This document shows, in pieces, positions 42,506-50,584 of a stretch of 64,000 bases of DNA. Where the stretch lies: contig RHLF01000002.1 in the NCBI GenBank assembly GCA_003712125.1, forward strand, positions 434,001 through 498,000. The letters run 5' to 3'. Under the pieces are notes generated by a model. The model made no database searches, had not been told where the DNA came from, and saw only the letters and a list, made by a program, of their open reading frames with translations. Position numbers and translations under genes: made by a program. Source of the stretch: Allomuricauda sp. GTDB lineage: Bacteria; Bacteroidota; Bacteroidia; Flavobacteriales; Flavobacteriaceae. Position 1 is the first letter of the stretch. Each line of letters begins with the position of its first letter.

Positions 42506-42576
42506 AGGCGTTGGCCAAAAAGCATTTTCTTCAAAAAATACTAGGAGCAAAAATTCACTAAACCTAACGGTCTAAG

Positions 42577-42584
42577 TACCTTTG
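42577..42584 (+). promoter_or_regulatory. -7 box just before the Bcr/CflA-type gene
   Basis: TACCTTTG matches TAnnTTTG exactly and ends four bases before the ATG at 42589. A transcript starting at the usual distance would begin at or next to the start codon. No TTG is seen at -33. Confidence 0.4.
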
Positions 42585-42588
42585 CGCC

Positions 42589-43803
42589 ATGCAAAAAACA
42601 GCGCCAAAACCCAATTTTGAATTTATTGCCTTAATGGCCTCTTTAATGTCTATTGTGGCCTTGGCTATCGATACCCTGTTGCCCGCAATCCCAAACATTG
42701 GTGCAACAATCAATAGTTATGATGCTGGAGAACATCAACTCTTTGTAACCATGATTTTTTTGGGCCTGGGTGTTGGTCAACTATTTTTTGGGCCATTATC
42801 GGATCAGTACGGTCGCAAGCCTATGGTGTATGCTGGTTTCGTCGTTTTTGGAATAGCGAGTGCCATCTGTTTGTCAGCTCCAAATTTAGAGGTCATGGTA
42901 GTCGGACGTATACTTCAAGGGATCGGACTTTCATCGCATAGAACCATTGCCATATCGATCATCCGTGATTTGTACAAAGGAGATTATATGGCGCGGGTCA
43001 TGTCGTTCGTGACCGCTTTTTTCATCTTGGTTCCCGTGGTTGCACCTGCTATTGGAAAGTTTGTTCTCGATCTTTTTAATTGGCAAGCCATTTTTTATGT
43101 GCACTTGTTTTTGGCCCTTATTTTATGGATTTGGTTTTGGAAACGTCAGCCAGAGACTTTGAAACCAGAATACAAGATTAAATTTTCACCAAAAAGCTTT
43201 GTTCAAGGCACCAAGGAAATGCTGCGATTTCCAGAAACCGTTGCCTTTACTTTTGTTTCAGGCTTGGTCACGGGGGCATTTCTCGTGTATTTGAGTACGG
43301 CACAACATATTTTTGAAGATCAATACGAAATGCGCGAAGCCTTCCCGTATTTGTTCGCGGCTTTGGCCATTTCAATAGGTTCTTCGACTTTTACCAACGG
43401 CACTATGGTACTTCGTTTTGGCATGCGCAACCTTTCCTTGGCTGCTACCATTGCATTTAGCTGTATCGCTTTGGTCTACGTCTTACTTTTTTGGAATTCT
43501 CCAAATCCGAATGTCGGAGTATTGGTTGCCTTTCTGTTTTTTCAGTTTTTCTGTCTAGGCTTTATGTGGGGTAATTTTCGTTCCATTGCTATGGAGCCCA
43601 TTGGCCATATCGCAGGTATTGGTGCGGCTATCAACGGTTTTGTCTCAACACTCATTTCAGTTCCCATTGCCTCATGGATAGGTGCTTATTTGGATGAAAC
43701 TGCACTTCCCCTGTTTATTGGACTTTCCATTTGCGGGTTCTTATCAGTGATGATTATGCTCATCGCGAGAAGAAAAAGAGCGTTGGTGTCCGTTAGTGAG
43801 TAG
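42589..43803 (+). CDS. Bcr/CflA-type multidrug efflux transporter (MFS)
   Basis: This 404-residue protein has 12 predicted hydrophobic segments. The drug:H+ antiporter-1 signatures are present: LAIDTLLPAIPNIG in the first segment, the loop motif GPLSDQYGRKPMV, and GRILQGIG with SIIRDLYKG, typical of the Bcr/CflA branch. It should export drugs such as bicyclomycin- or chloramphenicol-like compounds with proton exchange, but the real substrate is unknown. Its 3' end overlaps the convergent anmK gene by 11 bases, leaving no room for a separate terminator. Confidence 0.9.
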   Translation: MQKTAPKPNFEFIALMASLMSIVALAIDTLLPAIPNIGATINSYDAGEHQLFVTMIFLGLGVGQLFFGPLSDQYGRKPMVYAGFVVFGIASAICLSAPNLEVMVVGRILQGIGLSSHRTIAISIIRDLYKGDYMARVMSFVTAFFILVPVVAPAIGKFVLDLFNWQAIFYVHLFLALILWIWFWKRQPETLKPEYKIKFSPKSFVQGTKEMLRFPETVAFTFVSGLVTGAFLVYLSTAQHIFEDQYEMREAFPYLFAALAISIGSSTFTNGTMVLRFGMRNLSLAATIAFSCIALVYVLLFWNSPNPNVGVLVAFLFFQFFCLGFMWGNFRSIAMEPIGHIAGIGAAINGFVSTLISVPIASWIGAYLDETALPLFIGLSICGFLSVMIMLIARRKRALVSVSE

Positions 43804-44872
43804 GATGGAATATAACTCCACTACTGGAATTTTTTGAAGCCCCGGTTACGGATTTCAATATATTTATTTCGGCTCTTTCCCGTAACACCCCCATCAAGGC
43901 AAACACAAGAGCTTCCTTATAACTGATTAATTCTTTGTTCGGAATCACAAGCTCGCAGCTTTTTCCTAGCTTTTCTTTTAAGACTTCCATAAAAAAAGTG
44001 TTCAGAGCACCTCCTCCGCAAACCATGAGCGCGTTGTTTGGTTTCGTCGAATTTTTGTTTACTGCCGTAGCTATTTGGACACAATTGTGGTGAATCAAGG
44101 TGTGCAATATATCTTGAGGACGAACTTCTGAGGCCTCCAGAATGGGGCGTACTTTTCCTAAAAACCATTCGTAACCCGTGGATTTCGGATAGGGGAGCTT
44201 GTAATATTCCAGATCATTTAAATTTTTCAGTAATCGGAGGTCCAATTGCCCTTCTTTTGCCAGGTTCCCGTTTTCATCGTACTCCATTCCCAATTGCCGT
44301 ACAATATGATTCAGAGGCATATTGGCCATACCTATATCGTAAGCGATTCGATGGCCATCTCTTTTGAAGGAAATATTACTGATGCCACCCAAGTTCAAAC
44401 AAAAGTCATATTTACCAAATAGCAGTTCATCGCCAATTGGAACCAAAGGGGCACCCTGACCCCCGAGTCCGACATCCATGGTTCTGAAGTCGCAAATCAC
44501 TTTCTGTCCCGAGCTATTTGCCATTTGTTGCCCATCGCCAAGTTGAAAGGTAAAGCCCTCTTCCGGTCTATGGTGCGACGTATGGCCATGACTTGCGATA
44601 AAATCAACCGCAATGTCATTTTTTTTGAGAAATTCAAAGGCTTGTTCGCCAAGCCACTTGCCATATTCGAGATGCAAGGTTGCATGTTCCTTATCGGAAA
44701 GGTGAATGGCATCTTTTAAAAGCGATTTCCAGTGTTTAGAATAGCTGACATCAGCTGTTTTTTTGATGGTGAAGCTCCATTGGCCATCTTGGTACCTAAG
44801 TTGACAATGGGCCAAATCCAATCCGTCGAGCGATGTGCCTGACATCATTCCCAATACATCGTAGCTATGCAT
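43793..44872 (-). CDS. anmK: Anhydro-N-acetylmuramic acid kinase
   Basis: AnmK opens the 1,6-anhydro ring of anhydroMurNAc and phosphorylates it with ATP, giving MurNAc-6-phosphate in peptidoglycan recycling. The 359-residue protein begins with the signature LGMMSGTSLDGLDLAHC, followed by FIASHGHTSHH, GLGGQGAPLVPIGDELLF, LNLGGISNIS and VCGGGALNTFFM, the ATPase folds of this hexokinase-like family. It overlaps the NagZ-like gene start by eight bases. It is the last gene of the recycling operon, and its product is the substrate of MurQ, encoded divergently at 50584. Confidence 0.96.
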   Translation of the reverse strand: MHSYDVLGMMSGTSLDGLDLAHCQLRYQDGQWSFTIKKTADVSYSKHWKSLLKDAIHLSDKEHATLHLEYGKWLGEQAFEFLKKNDIAVDFIASHGHTSHHRPEEGFTFQLGDGQQMANSSGQKVICDFRTMDVGLGGQGAPLVPIGDELLFGKYDFCLNLGGISNISFKRDGHRIAYDIGMANMPLNHIVRQLGMEYDENGNLAKEGQLDLRLLKNLNDLEYYKLPYPKSTGYEWFLGKVRPILEASEVRPQDILHTLIHHNCVQIATAVNKNSTKPNNALMVCGGGALNTFFMEVLKEKLGKSCELVIPNKELISYKEALVFALMGVLRERAEINILKSVTGASKNSSSGVIFHPTH

Positions 44873-46418
44873 CTTGGTTTTTTAAGGTTACGGGAAGCTT
44901 TCCCTCTGCCAAACTTTTTCCATGGAAATGAGCCACAGCATTTTGTTGAAAGGCTTTAAAATCTTGATAGACCACAACAACCGCCAATGCCTTCTTCCAA
45001 GGAAGTAAATTTAATACAAATGGGTTTCCAAAAAGATACATGATAGCGGTGCCGGAATTCAAGGTTTTTCGCAGCGCGTCAAGTTCTTCACCGGAAAAAC
45101 CAAAATTGTTGTTGGGTTTCACCTGCCTGGGAACTATACTTATTAAAACCTGATCTTTTTCGTTATTTCCCAAAGAAAGGGATTCGATGAAGTAACCCGA
45201 TTGTTTTCCAATTTGAAGCGTTCGGAACCCTAACTCTCGAAACTTTTTAATGCTTTCGACATCACCGTGAAGTTCGGTTAGCGACTTTTTTGCCAGTTTC
45301 GCCATCAATTGTTCATAGTGCTCCTTTGTTGGTGATGCATTTATATTCGCTGCTTGGTCAATGACTCGCTCCTTCAATCGCCAAAGCCGTTCAAAACTTA
45401 ATTGAATGCGTAAGTCGTCAACTTCTTGTGCAATATGTTCAATGCCCTCAACTACATGTTCAGCAAAACAAAGTACATCGTTCCCAGCTTTGAAAGCTGA
45501 AAGTTCTAAGGTTCCTTTTTCGGTGAAGTCTTTGGAAATGGCATGCATGTTCAGCGCATCTGATATGATCAATCCGTTCCACCCCAATTCACCGCGTAAA
45601 AAGTCGGTCATGATTTCTTGCGAAATGGACGCCGAAACCCGGTTGTTATTAGCGAGCGCGGGAACAGCCAAGTGCCCCACCATTACCGCATCCAGATCCT
45701 CATCAAGCAACTTCACAAAAGGAAACAGTTCATTTTCAAGCAGTACTTCTTTCGACTTGTCAATAATGGGCAAGCCTAAATGCGAATCGGTTGCTGTATC
45801 ACCATGACCGGGAAAGTGTTTTATCGAATTCAAGACACCCTCCGATCGCATGCCTTGACGATAGGCCTTTGCGTACTCCGTAACGACTTCTTTGTCATCG
45901 CCGAACGAGCGATATCCGATAACAGGGTTTTCTGGGTTAAGGTTAATATCAACAACGGGGGCAAGATTCCAATGTATCCCCGCTTTCTTGCAGTCTTTTG
46001 CAATATACTTCCCCACTTCAAAAACCAATTCACTTTGATTTTGCATGGCGCCCAAGGTGATCGCATAGGGGTATTGGGGCGTATTTTCAACACGCATGGC
46101 CAATCCCCATTCTGCATCTATGGCAATCAGCAAGGGGTATGCTGCGGCTTTTTGATAACGTTCGATGAGATAGATCAATCGTTCGTAGCTATCTTCATTG
46201 TGAATAACGACTTTTTTACCCTCAAAATTGGTGGCCGCACTCGCCCGGCTGTGAAAGAAACAGAGGCTTCCAATATGATGCGATTTGACAAGACGCTCCA
46301 ATTTTTGGATTTCCGCCTCAGTATCGTTTATAAATGCCGCTGGCATAAACAATTGCCCCACCTTTTGTATTGGGGTAAGCTGATCTGATATGGCAGCAAA
46401 GCGTGGCAGGTTAGGCAT
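44865..46418 (-). CDS. nagZ: Beta-N-acetylhexosaminidase, NagZ-like (GH3)
   Basis: The start at 46418 (MPNLPRFAAI, 517 residues) fits better than 46439, which would overlap the permease gene by 29 bases. The GH3 domain has KHFPGHGDTATDSH at 200-213, holding the His/Asp general-acid loop of NagZ, and LIISDALNMHAI with the nucleophile D287. It would cut GlcNAc from GlcNAc-anhydroMurNAc. No signal peptide is visible, so it should be cytoplasmic, as in the recycling pathway. A C-terminal extension of about 170 residues beyond the E. coli NagZ length is of unknown use and lacks obvious motifs. Confidence 0.9.
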   Translation of the reverse strand: MPNLPRFAAISDQLTPIQKVGQLFMPAAFINDTEAEIQKLERLVKSHHIGSLCFFHSRASAATNFEGKKVVIHNEDSYERLIYLIERYQKAAAYPLLIAIDAEWGLAMRVENTPQYPYAITLGAMQNQSELVFEVGKYIAKDCKKAGIHWNLAPVVDINLNPENPVIGYRSFGDDKEVVTEYAKAYRQGMRSEGVLNSIKHFPGHGDTATDSHLGLPIIDKSKEVLLENELFPFVKLLDEDLDAVMVGHLAVPALANNNRVSASISQEIMTDFLRGELGWNGLIISDALNMHAISKDFTEKGTLELSAFKAGNDVLCFAEHVVEGIEHIAQEVDDLRIQLSFERLWRLKERVIDQAANINASPTKEHYEQLMAKLAKKSLTELHGDVESIKKFRELGFRTLQIGKQSGYFIESLSLGNNEKDQVLISIVPRQVKPNNNFGFSGEELDALRKTLNSGTAIMYLFGNPFVLNLLPWKKALAVVVVYQDFKAFQQNAVAHFHGKSLAEGKLPVTLKNQDA

Positions 46419-47685
46419 CTTCCTTCCCTTTTTTTCCATAATCAGCGGGATATTTCAAAAAAGGTAGCAGAAAAACCGCGGGTAAGGCGGCAATAACCAC
46501 CCAGATAAAAAACCCGCTATATCCTAGCCATTCTTGCATAAAGCCACTCAGCATTCCCGGTAACATCATGCCCAAGGCCATAAAACCTGTGGCAATGGCA
46601 TAATGCGAGGTCTTTGACTGACCGTCTGCAATATAAATGAGGTACATTAAAAAAGCTGCAAAGCCAAAACCATAGCCGAATTTTTCAAAAACGACTGTTG
46701 CAGTGACAGCAAATATATTGGTTGTTTGTGTCCAAGCGAGAATCGCATAAAGTATGTTGGGCACGTTCAACGAAAGTATCATTGGCAGCATCCATTTCTT
46801 CAGCCCATCCCTTGATATGAGTATGCCTCCGAGGATGCCTCCCAAGGAGAGCATAACGACACCCACCGTTCCAAAAATGGTGCCCAATTGTTCTGTCGAA
46901 TAGGCCAAGCCTCCCTTTTCTAAGGGGTCTAACAAAAATGGGGCGGCCATTTTCACCAACTGCGATTCACCCAGTCTATAGGTTAATATAAATGCCAGGG
47001 CAATGCCAATATGTGGCTTTTTGAAAAAGGAAGTAAATACCTCTAAAAACCCTTTTGGCTTTTCAAGAGTAATGGTGGCCGAGCTTTCATATTTGGGTGC
47101 CACAAAAAAATTGGAAACCGTCAGCGCCAGCATCAAGAAGGCCGTTGCAACCATTGTCATGCTCCACGCTTTGGTATTGTCACCGTATCTGTTTTCCAGA
47201 AATCCGGCCAAAATGACGATTAAACCTTCACCAGTTACCATAGCCAACCGATAAAATGTACTCCGTATACCCACAAAAAAGGACTGCTTTTTTTGGGTAA
47301 GACCAATCAAATAATACCCGTCGGACGCAATATCGTTGGTTGCCGATGCAAATGCGGCCATCCAAAAACAGGCCAGGGTGGTGGTAAAGAAAATATTAGT
47401 CGGCAACGACAATCCGACCCCAAACAAGGCAAGCGCTATAAATAGTTGCATCCAAAGAAACCATTTGCGCTTTGTGCTTTTTAAATCGATAAACGGACTC
47501 CATAAAGGTTTCAATACCCAGGGCAGGTAAAGCCAACTGGTATAAAGACCTATGTCGGCATTGCTTATGCCCAATTTTTTATACATGATGACCGAAACGG
47601 TCACCACTATCACATAAGGAAGTCCTTGGGTAAAGTATAAAATGGGTACCCAAGCCCAAGCCCATTTGTCTTTTTGAATCATCAA
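46411..47685 (-). CDS. AmpG-like muropeptide permease (MFS)
   Basis: This 424-residue protein has about 12 hydrophobic segments. ILYFTQGLPYVIVVTVSVIM, broken by turns, is in the first segment; WLYLPWVLKPLWSPFIDL follows and SATNDIASDGYYL is in the fourth. All are typical of the AmpG/acetyl-CoA-transporter branch of MFS. AmpG imports GlcNAc-anhydroMurNAc and its peptides into the cytoplasm. Its place between NagB-PIG-L and the NagZ-like gene strongly supports that substrate. It overlaps the NagZ-like start by eight bases and follows nagB by 32 bases. Confidence 0.88.
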   Translation of the reverse strand: MMIQKDKWAWAWVPILYFTQGLPYVIVVTVSVIMYKKLGISNADIGLYTSWLYLPWVLKPLWSPFIDLKSTKRKWFLWMQLFIALALFGVGLSLPTNIFFTTTLACFWMAAFASATNDIASDGYYLIGLTQKKQSFFVGIRSTFYRLAMVTGEGLIVILAGFLENRYGDNTKAWSMTMVATAFLMLALTVSNFFVAPKYESSATITLEKPKGFLEVFTSFFKKPHIGIALAFILTYRLGESQLVKMAAPFLLDPLEKGGLAYSTEQLGTIFGTVGVVMLSLGGILGGILISRDGLKKWMLPMILSLNVPNILYAILAWTQTTNIFAVTATVVFEKFGYGFGFAAFLMYLIYIADGQSKTSHYAIATGFMALGMMLPGMLSGFMQEWLGYSGFFIWVVIAALPAVFLLPFLKYPADYGKKGKEDA

Positions 47686-47717
47686 TAGGTCTTTGGCACT
47701 AAAATACCCATTTTACC

Positions 47718-49661
47718 TTAAGCAAAGTGATAGCGTACGAAACCTTCCATAGCCTCATATTCAGCAAGGCCAAGTGCATTGTATTTTTCTGCTGTTTCTT
47801 TGTTTCGTTGCTCGGCCCTTTGCCAAAATTCCCTTTCGTCATTACCAGGGAACATGGCCGAATCTTTTTGGGATTGATGTTTAAAAATCGCCTTTATTTT
47901 ACGTGTCATATCCTTGGGTCCTATGGGAACGGCCATCTCCATATCAGCGATGTCCCATTCTTGCCATGCCCCTCTGTACAACCATACATAACAGTCGTTC
48001 AACCATTGCGCCCCTTCTTCCTTCAAACGTTTCAAAGCAATAAAAATAATTTGCAGACAAACACGGTGGGTACCGTGGGGATCGGAAAGGTCACCCGCTG
48101 CAAATATTTGATGGGGTTTCACCTTGTCAAGCAAATCCATAGTAATCTTAATGTCTTCCTCTGAATGGGGTTTCTTTTTAACGGCTCCCGTTTCGTAAAA
48201 GGGCAGATTCAAGAAATGGGCATTTTCTTCTTTCACACCACAATAACGGCAGGCAGCCAGGGCTTCTCCTTTTCGAATGAGCCCCTTATACTCTTGAATC
48301 TCAGGACTATCGATCTGCCCCGGTTTTTTCTGGCTTAAAAATTTGCGCACTTCGCTGAATTTTTTTTGCAGCTTCTTATCGTTTTGTTCGATATCAGTGG
48401 CGAAGTCCATAAAACGGATCACTTCATCATCGAATACGGCAATATTCCCCGAGGTTTGATAGGCAATATGCACCTCATGGCCGTGATCAACAAGGCGCAA
48501 TAAGGTACCTCCCATTGAGATGACGTCATCGTCGGGGTGGGGGCTGAAGATTAATGATCTTTTTGGGTAGGGGAAAGCCCTTTCAGGTCGCTGGCTATCA
48601 TCAGCGTGGGGTTTTCCACCGGGCCAACCCGTTATAGTGTGCTGTAACTGGTTGAAGACTTTTAGGTTAATTTGTTCTGCAGAGCCAATTTCAGCGACCA
48701 AATTCCCCATGCCGTATTCGTTGTAATCTTCATTGGTCAATTTCAGTACGGCTTTTCCCAGTTTTTCAGATAACCATAAGGTAGCTTTTTTTATTAGCTT
48801 GTCATTCCATTCACATTCACCAACCAACCATGGCGTTTTTACCCGAGTTAAAAAAGATGCTGCAGCGGCGTCCACTATAAAATCACAATTGCTGTGTTCT
48901 TGAAGGAAAGTGGCCGGTACTGATTCTCGAATTTTTCCTTCTACGGCCTGTTCGATGATTTCAGACTTCCCTTCACCCCAAGCCATCAAAATTGCCCTTT
49001 TGGCATTCATTATCGTGCCTACCCCCATGGTTATGGCTCGTGAGGGTACATTTTCTTGCCCGAAAAAGTCACTGGCGGCGTCTAATTTGGTTACCCGGTC
49101 AAGACGTACCAATCGGGTTTTGCTGGTTATTGTAGATCCAGGTTCGTTAAATCCGATGTGTCCGGTTCTACCGATTCCCAAGATTTGGATATCGATCCCA
49201 CCCAGGTCCTGAATTTTTTGCTCGTAGTTTTTGCAATACTCCCGAATTTCATCCTTGCCAAGGGTGCCATCGGGGATATGAACATTTTCTTTTGGAATAT
49301 CAATATGGTCAAATAGATGTTCTTTCATAAAGCGCACATAGCTATGAATGGAATCGGGCTGCATTGGGTAGTACTCATCCAAGTTAAAGGTGAACACATT
49401 CTTAAAGCTTAGACCATCTTCTTGATGAAATTTAACGAGGTAATCATATACTTTGGTAGGTGTAGATCCAGTGGCCAGTCCGAGTATGGCCATTTTGCCT
49501 TCTTTTTGTCGCTTGCGTATCAATGCGGCAATCTCATTCGCCACATAAAATGACGCACTTTCGGAGTCATTGTGAATCAGCGTATTAACCTTTTCGAATT
49601 TTTTGATTTCCTCTTCCATAGGCTCAATTAGCGTTTGTGTTTCAGGGAGCGTTTGTGTCAT
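47718..49661 (-). CDS. nagB: Glucosamine-6-phosphate deaminase fused to a PIG-L/LmbE deacetylase domain
   Basis: This 647-residue protein has two domains. Residues about 25-285 are NagB-like: GLATGSTPTKVY, the catalytic NLDEYYP, and GIGRTGHIGFNEPGS. Residues about 365-620 are a PIG-L/LmbE-type deacetylase. HPDDD at 375-379 has the zinc-binding His/Asp, and DPHGTHR near 526-532 has the late histidine ligand, so this domain seems competent. NagB makes fructose-6-phosphate from glucosamine-6-phosphate, and PIG-L enzymes remove N-acetyl from GlcNAc groups. The fusion could thus carry out both steps on GlcNAc-6-phosphate; that is inference. It heads the recycling operon and its promoter borders the repeat operator at 49708-49785. 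Confidence 0.93.
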   Translation of the reverse strand: MTQTLPETQTLIEPMEEEIKKFEKVNTLIHNDSESASFYVANEIAALIRKRQKEGKMAILGLATGSTPTKVYDYLVKFHQEDGLSFKNVFTFNLDEYYPMQPDSIHSYVRFMKEHLFDHIDIPKENVHIPDGTLGKDEIREYCKNYEQKIQDLGGIDIQILGIGRTGHIGFNEPGSTITSKTRLVRLDRVTKLDAASDFFGQENVPSRAITMGVGTIMNAKRAILMAWGEGKSEIIEQAVEGKIRESVPATFLQEHSNCDFIVDAAAASFLTRVKTPWLVGECEWNDKLIKKATLWLSEKLGKAVLKLTNEDYNEYGMGNLVAEIGSAEQINLKVFNQLQHTITGWPGGKPHADDSQRPERAFPYPKRSLIFSPHPDDDVISMGGTLLRLVDHGHEVHIAYQTSGNIAVFDDEVIRFMDFATDIEQNDKKLQKKFSEVRKFLSQKKPGQIDSPEIQEYKGLIRKGEALAACRYCGVKEENAHFLNLPFYETGAVKKKPHSEEDIKITMDLLDKVKPHQIFAAGDLSDPHGTHRVCLQIIFIALKRLKEEGAQWLNDCYVWLYRGAWQEWDIADMEMAVPIGPKDMTRKIKAIFKHQSQKDSAMFPGNDEREFWQRAEQRNKETAEKYNALGLAEYEAMEGFVRYHFA

Positions 49662-49691
49662 AATTTTATCGATTGCTGTTTATTCTGGCAA

Positions 49692-49699
49692 CAAATATA
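49692..49699 (-). promoter_or_regulatory. -7 box of the nagB-ampG-nagZ-anmK operon
   Basis: The minus strand reads TATATTTG, an exact TAnnTTTG match, 30 bases before the ATG at 49661. The first copy of the 17-base operator element (49708-49724) lies just upstream and covers the -33 region, where no TTG is found. That is a natural place for a regulator to act. Confidence 0.55.
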
Positions 49700-49707
49700 C
49701 TACATTT

Positions 49708-49785
49708 TGCTGTTTTTTGCTTTTTTATGTGCTGTTTTATGCTTTTAATAACATTTATTTAACCTTAAAAAAGCATAAAACAGCA
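49708..49785. promoter_or_regulatory. Three-copy repeat operator between nagB and the DeoR-family gene
   Basis: Three copies of one 17-base element occur. Copy A is TGCTGTTTTTTGCTTTT (49708-49724). Copy B is TGCTGTTTTATGCTTTT (49730-49746). Copy C is the exact reverse complement of B, AAAAGCATAAAACAGCA (49769-49785). A and B are direct repeats with starts 22 bases apart, about two helical turns; B and C form a perfect inverted repeat with a 22-base spacer. They fill the gap between the divergent operons. DeoR-family regulators bind multiple repeated sites as oligomers, so the regulator encoded at 49835 is the likely ligand. This is inferred from position and symmetry. Confidence 0.75.
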
Positions 49786-49800
49786 TTTCTTTAAATTGAT

Positions 49801-49808
49801 TATCTTTA
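49801..49808 (+). promoter_or_regulatory. Variant -7 box for the DeoR-murQ operon
   Basis: TATCTTTA is one base off TAnnTTTG and starts 16 bases after operator copy C (49769-49785), so C would cover the -33 region. The ATG is 26 bases further on at 49835. Confidence 0.4.
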
Positions 49809-49834
49809 CCGCAAAATTCATTTTACCCCTAGAA

Positions 49835-50584
49835 ATGCTAAAGGAAGAACGTCAAAGAACCATTCTAAACGAAGTCGAGTTACACAATAGGGTACTGTTG
49901 ACAGATATCGCCGAAAAATTGGACGTTTCGATTGATACAGTTCGTAGGGATGTCAAAGAACTTGATACCGAAAATCGTTTGCGCAAAGTACATGGTGGCG
50001 CGGTTTCTCTCGGTTTTTCAAACTACAGCCCGGCCCGAAACAACGTATATGCGCTTGATGAAAAAATAGCCATTGCAGAAAAGGCACTGTCACTTTTAAA
50101 GCCTGAAAGTGTGATTTTGATAGATGGGGGTACCACCTGTTTGGAATTGGCGCGTTTGTTACCACCACATATCAAATTGACCTGTTTTACATTGAGTTTG
50201 CCTGTTGCCATGGAGTTGTTGACCAAACCCAATATTGATACCATCTTTATCGGAGGGCAACTGTCTAAAGATGCACAGATTACCATGGGCGCGAATACCA
50301 TTCATAACCTTTCGGAAATAAAGGTTGATTATAGTTTTATTGGTACCGGTTATGTTGATGCAGCTTTTGGACTTACTGAATTTGATTGGGATATAGTACA
50401 GACAAAAAAAGCGGTGATCAAAGCTTCCAAAAAGACCATCCTCTTATGTATATCAGAAAAATTAAATTCGCAGCATCGGTTCAAAACTTGCGATTTAAAT
50501 GCCATTGATACCCTAATCACCGAGCTAGAGGCCAACCATACCTTATTGGCCAATTTTAAAAGCCAGGAAATACAATTGTTGTAA
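49835..50584 (+). CDS. DeoR/GlpR-family transcription regulator
   Basis: The start at 49835 (MLKEERQRTILNEVE, 249 residues) is the family's standard opening; the ATG at 49796 adds 13 unlike residues. The N-terminal winged helix covers about 5-58, with LLTDIAEKLDVSIDTVRRDVKEL as HTH (split by turns) and LRKVHGGAVSL after it. The C-terminal sugar-phosphate sensing domain has ILIDGGTTCLELARLL, TIFIGGQLS and FIGTGYVDAAFGLTEFD. Such regulators respond to sugar phosphates. Here a ligand such as GlcNAc-6-P, GlcN-6-P or MurNAc-6-P is likely from context. Its stop overlaps the murQ start (TAATG). Confidence 0.92.
   Translation: MLKEERQRTILNEVELHNRVLLTDIAEKLDVSIDTVRRDVKELDTENRLRKVHGGAVSLGFSNYSPARNNVYALDEKIAIAEKALSLLKPESVILIDGGTTCLELARLLPPHIKLTCFTLSLPVAMELLTKPNIDTIFIGGQLSKDAQITMGANTIHNLSEIKVDYSFIGTGYVDAAFGLTEFDWDIVQTKKAVIKASKKTILLCISEKLNSQHRFKTCDLNAIDTLITELEANHTLLANFKSQEIQLL

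Noticed and set aside
42577-42588. TACCTTTGCGCC as evidence for an upstream missed gene
   Set aside because: It matches a -7 box, and there is no open frame of useful length in the 129-base spacer between udk and the Bcr/CflA gene.
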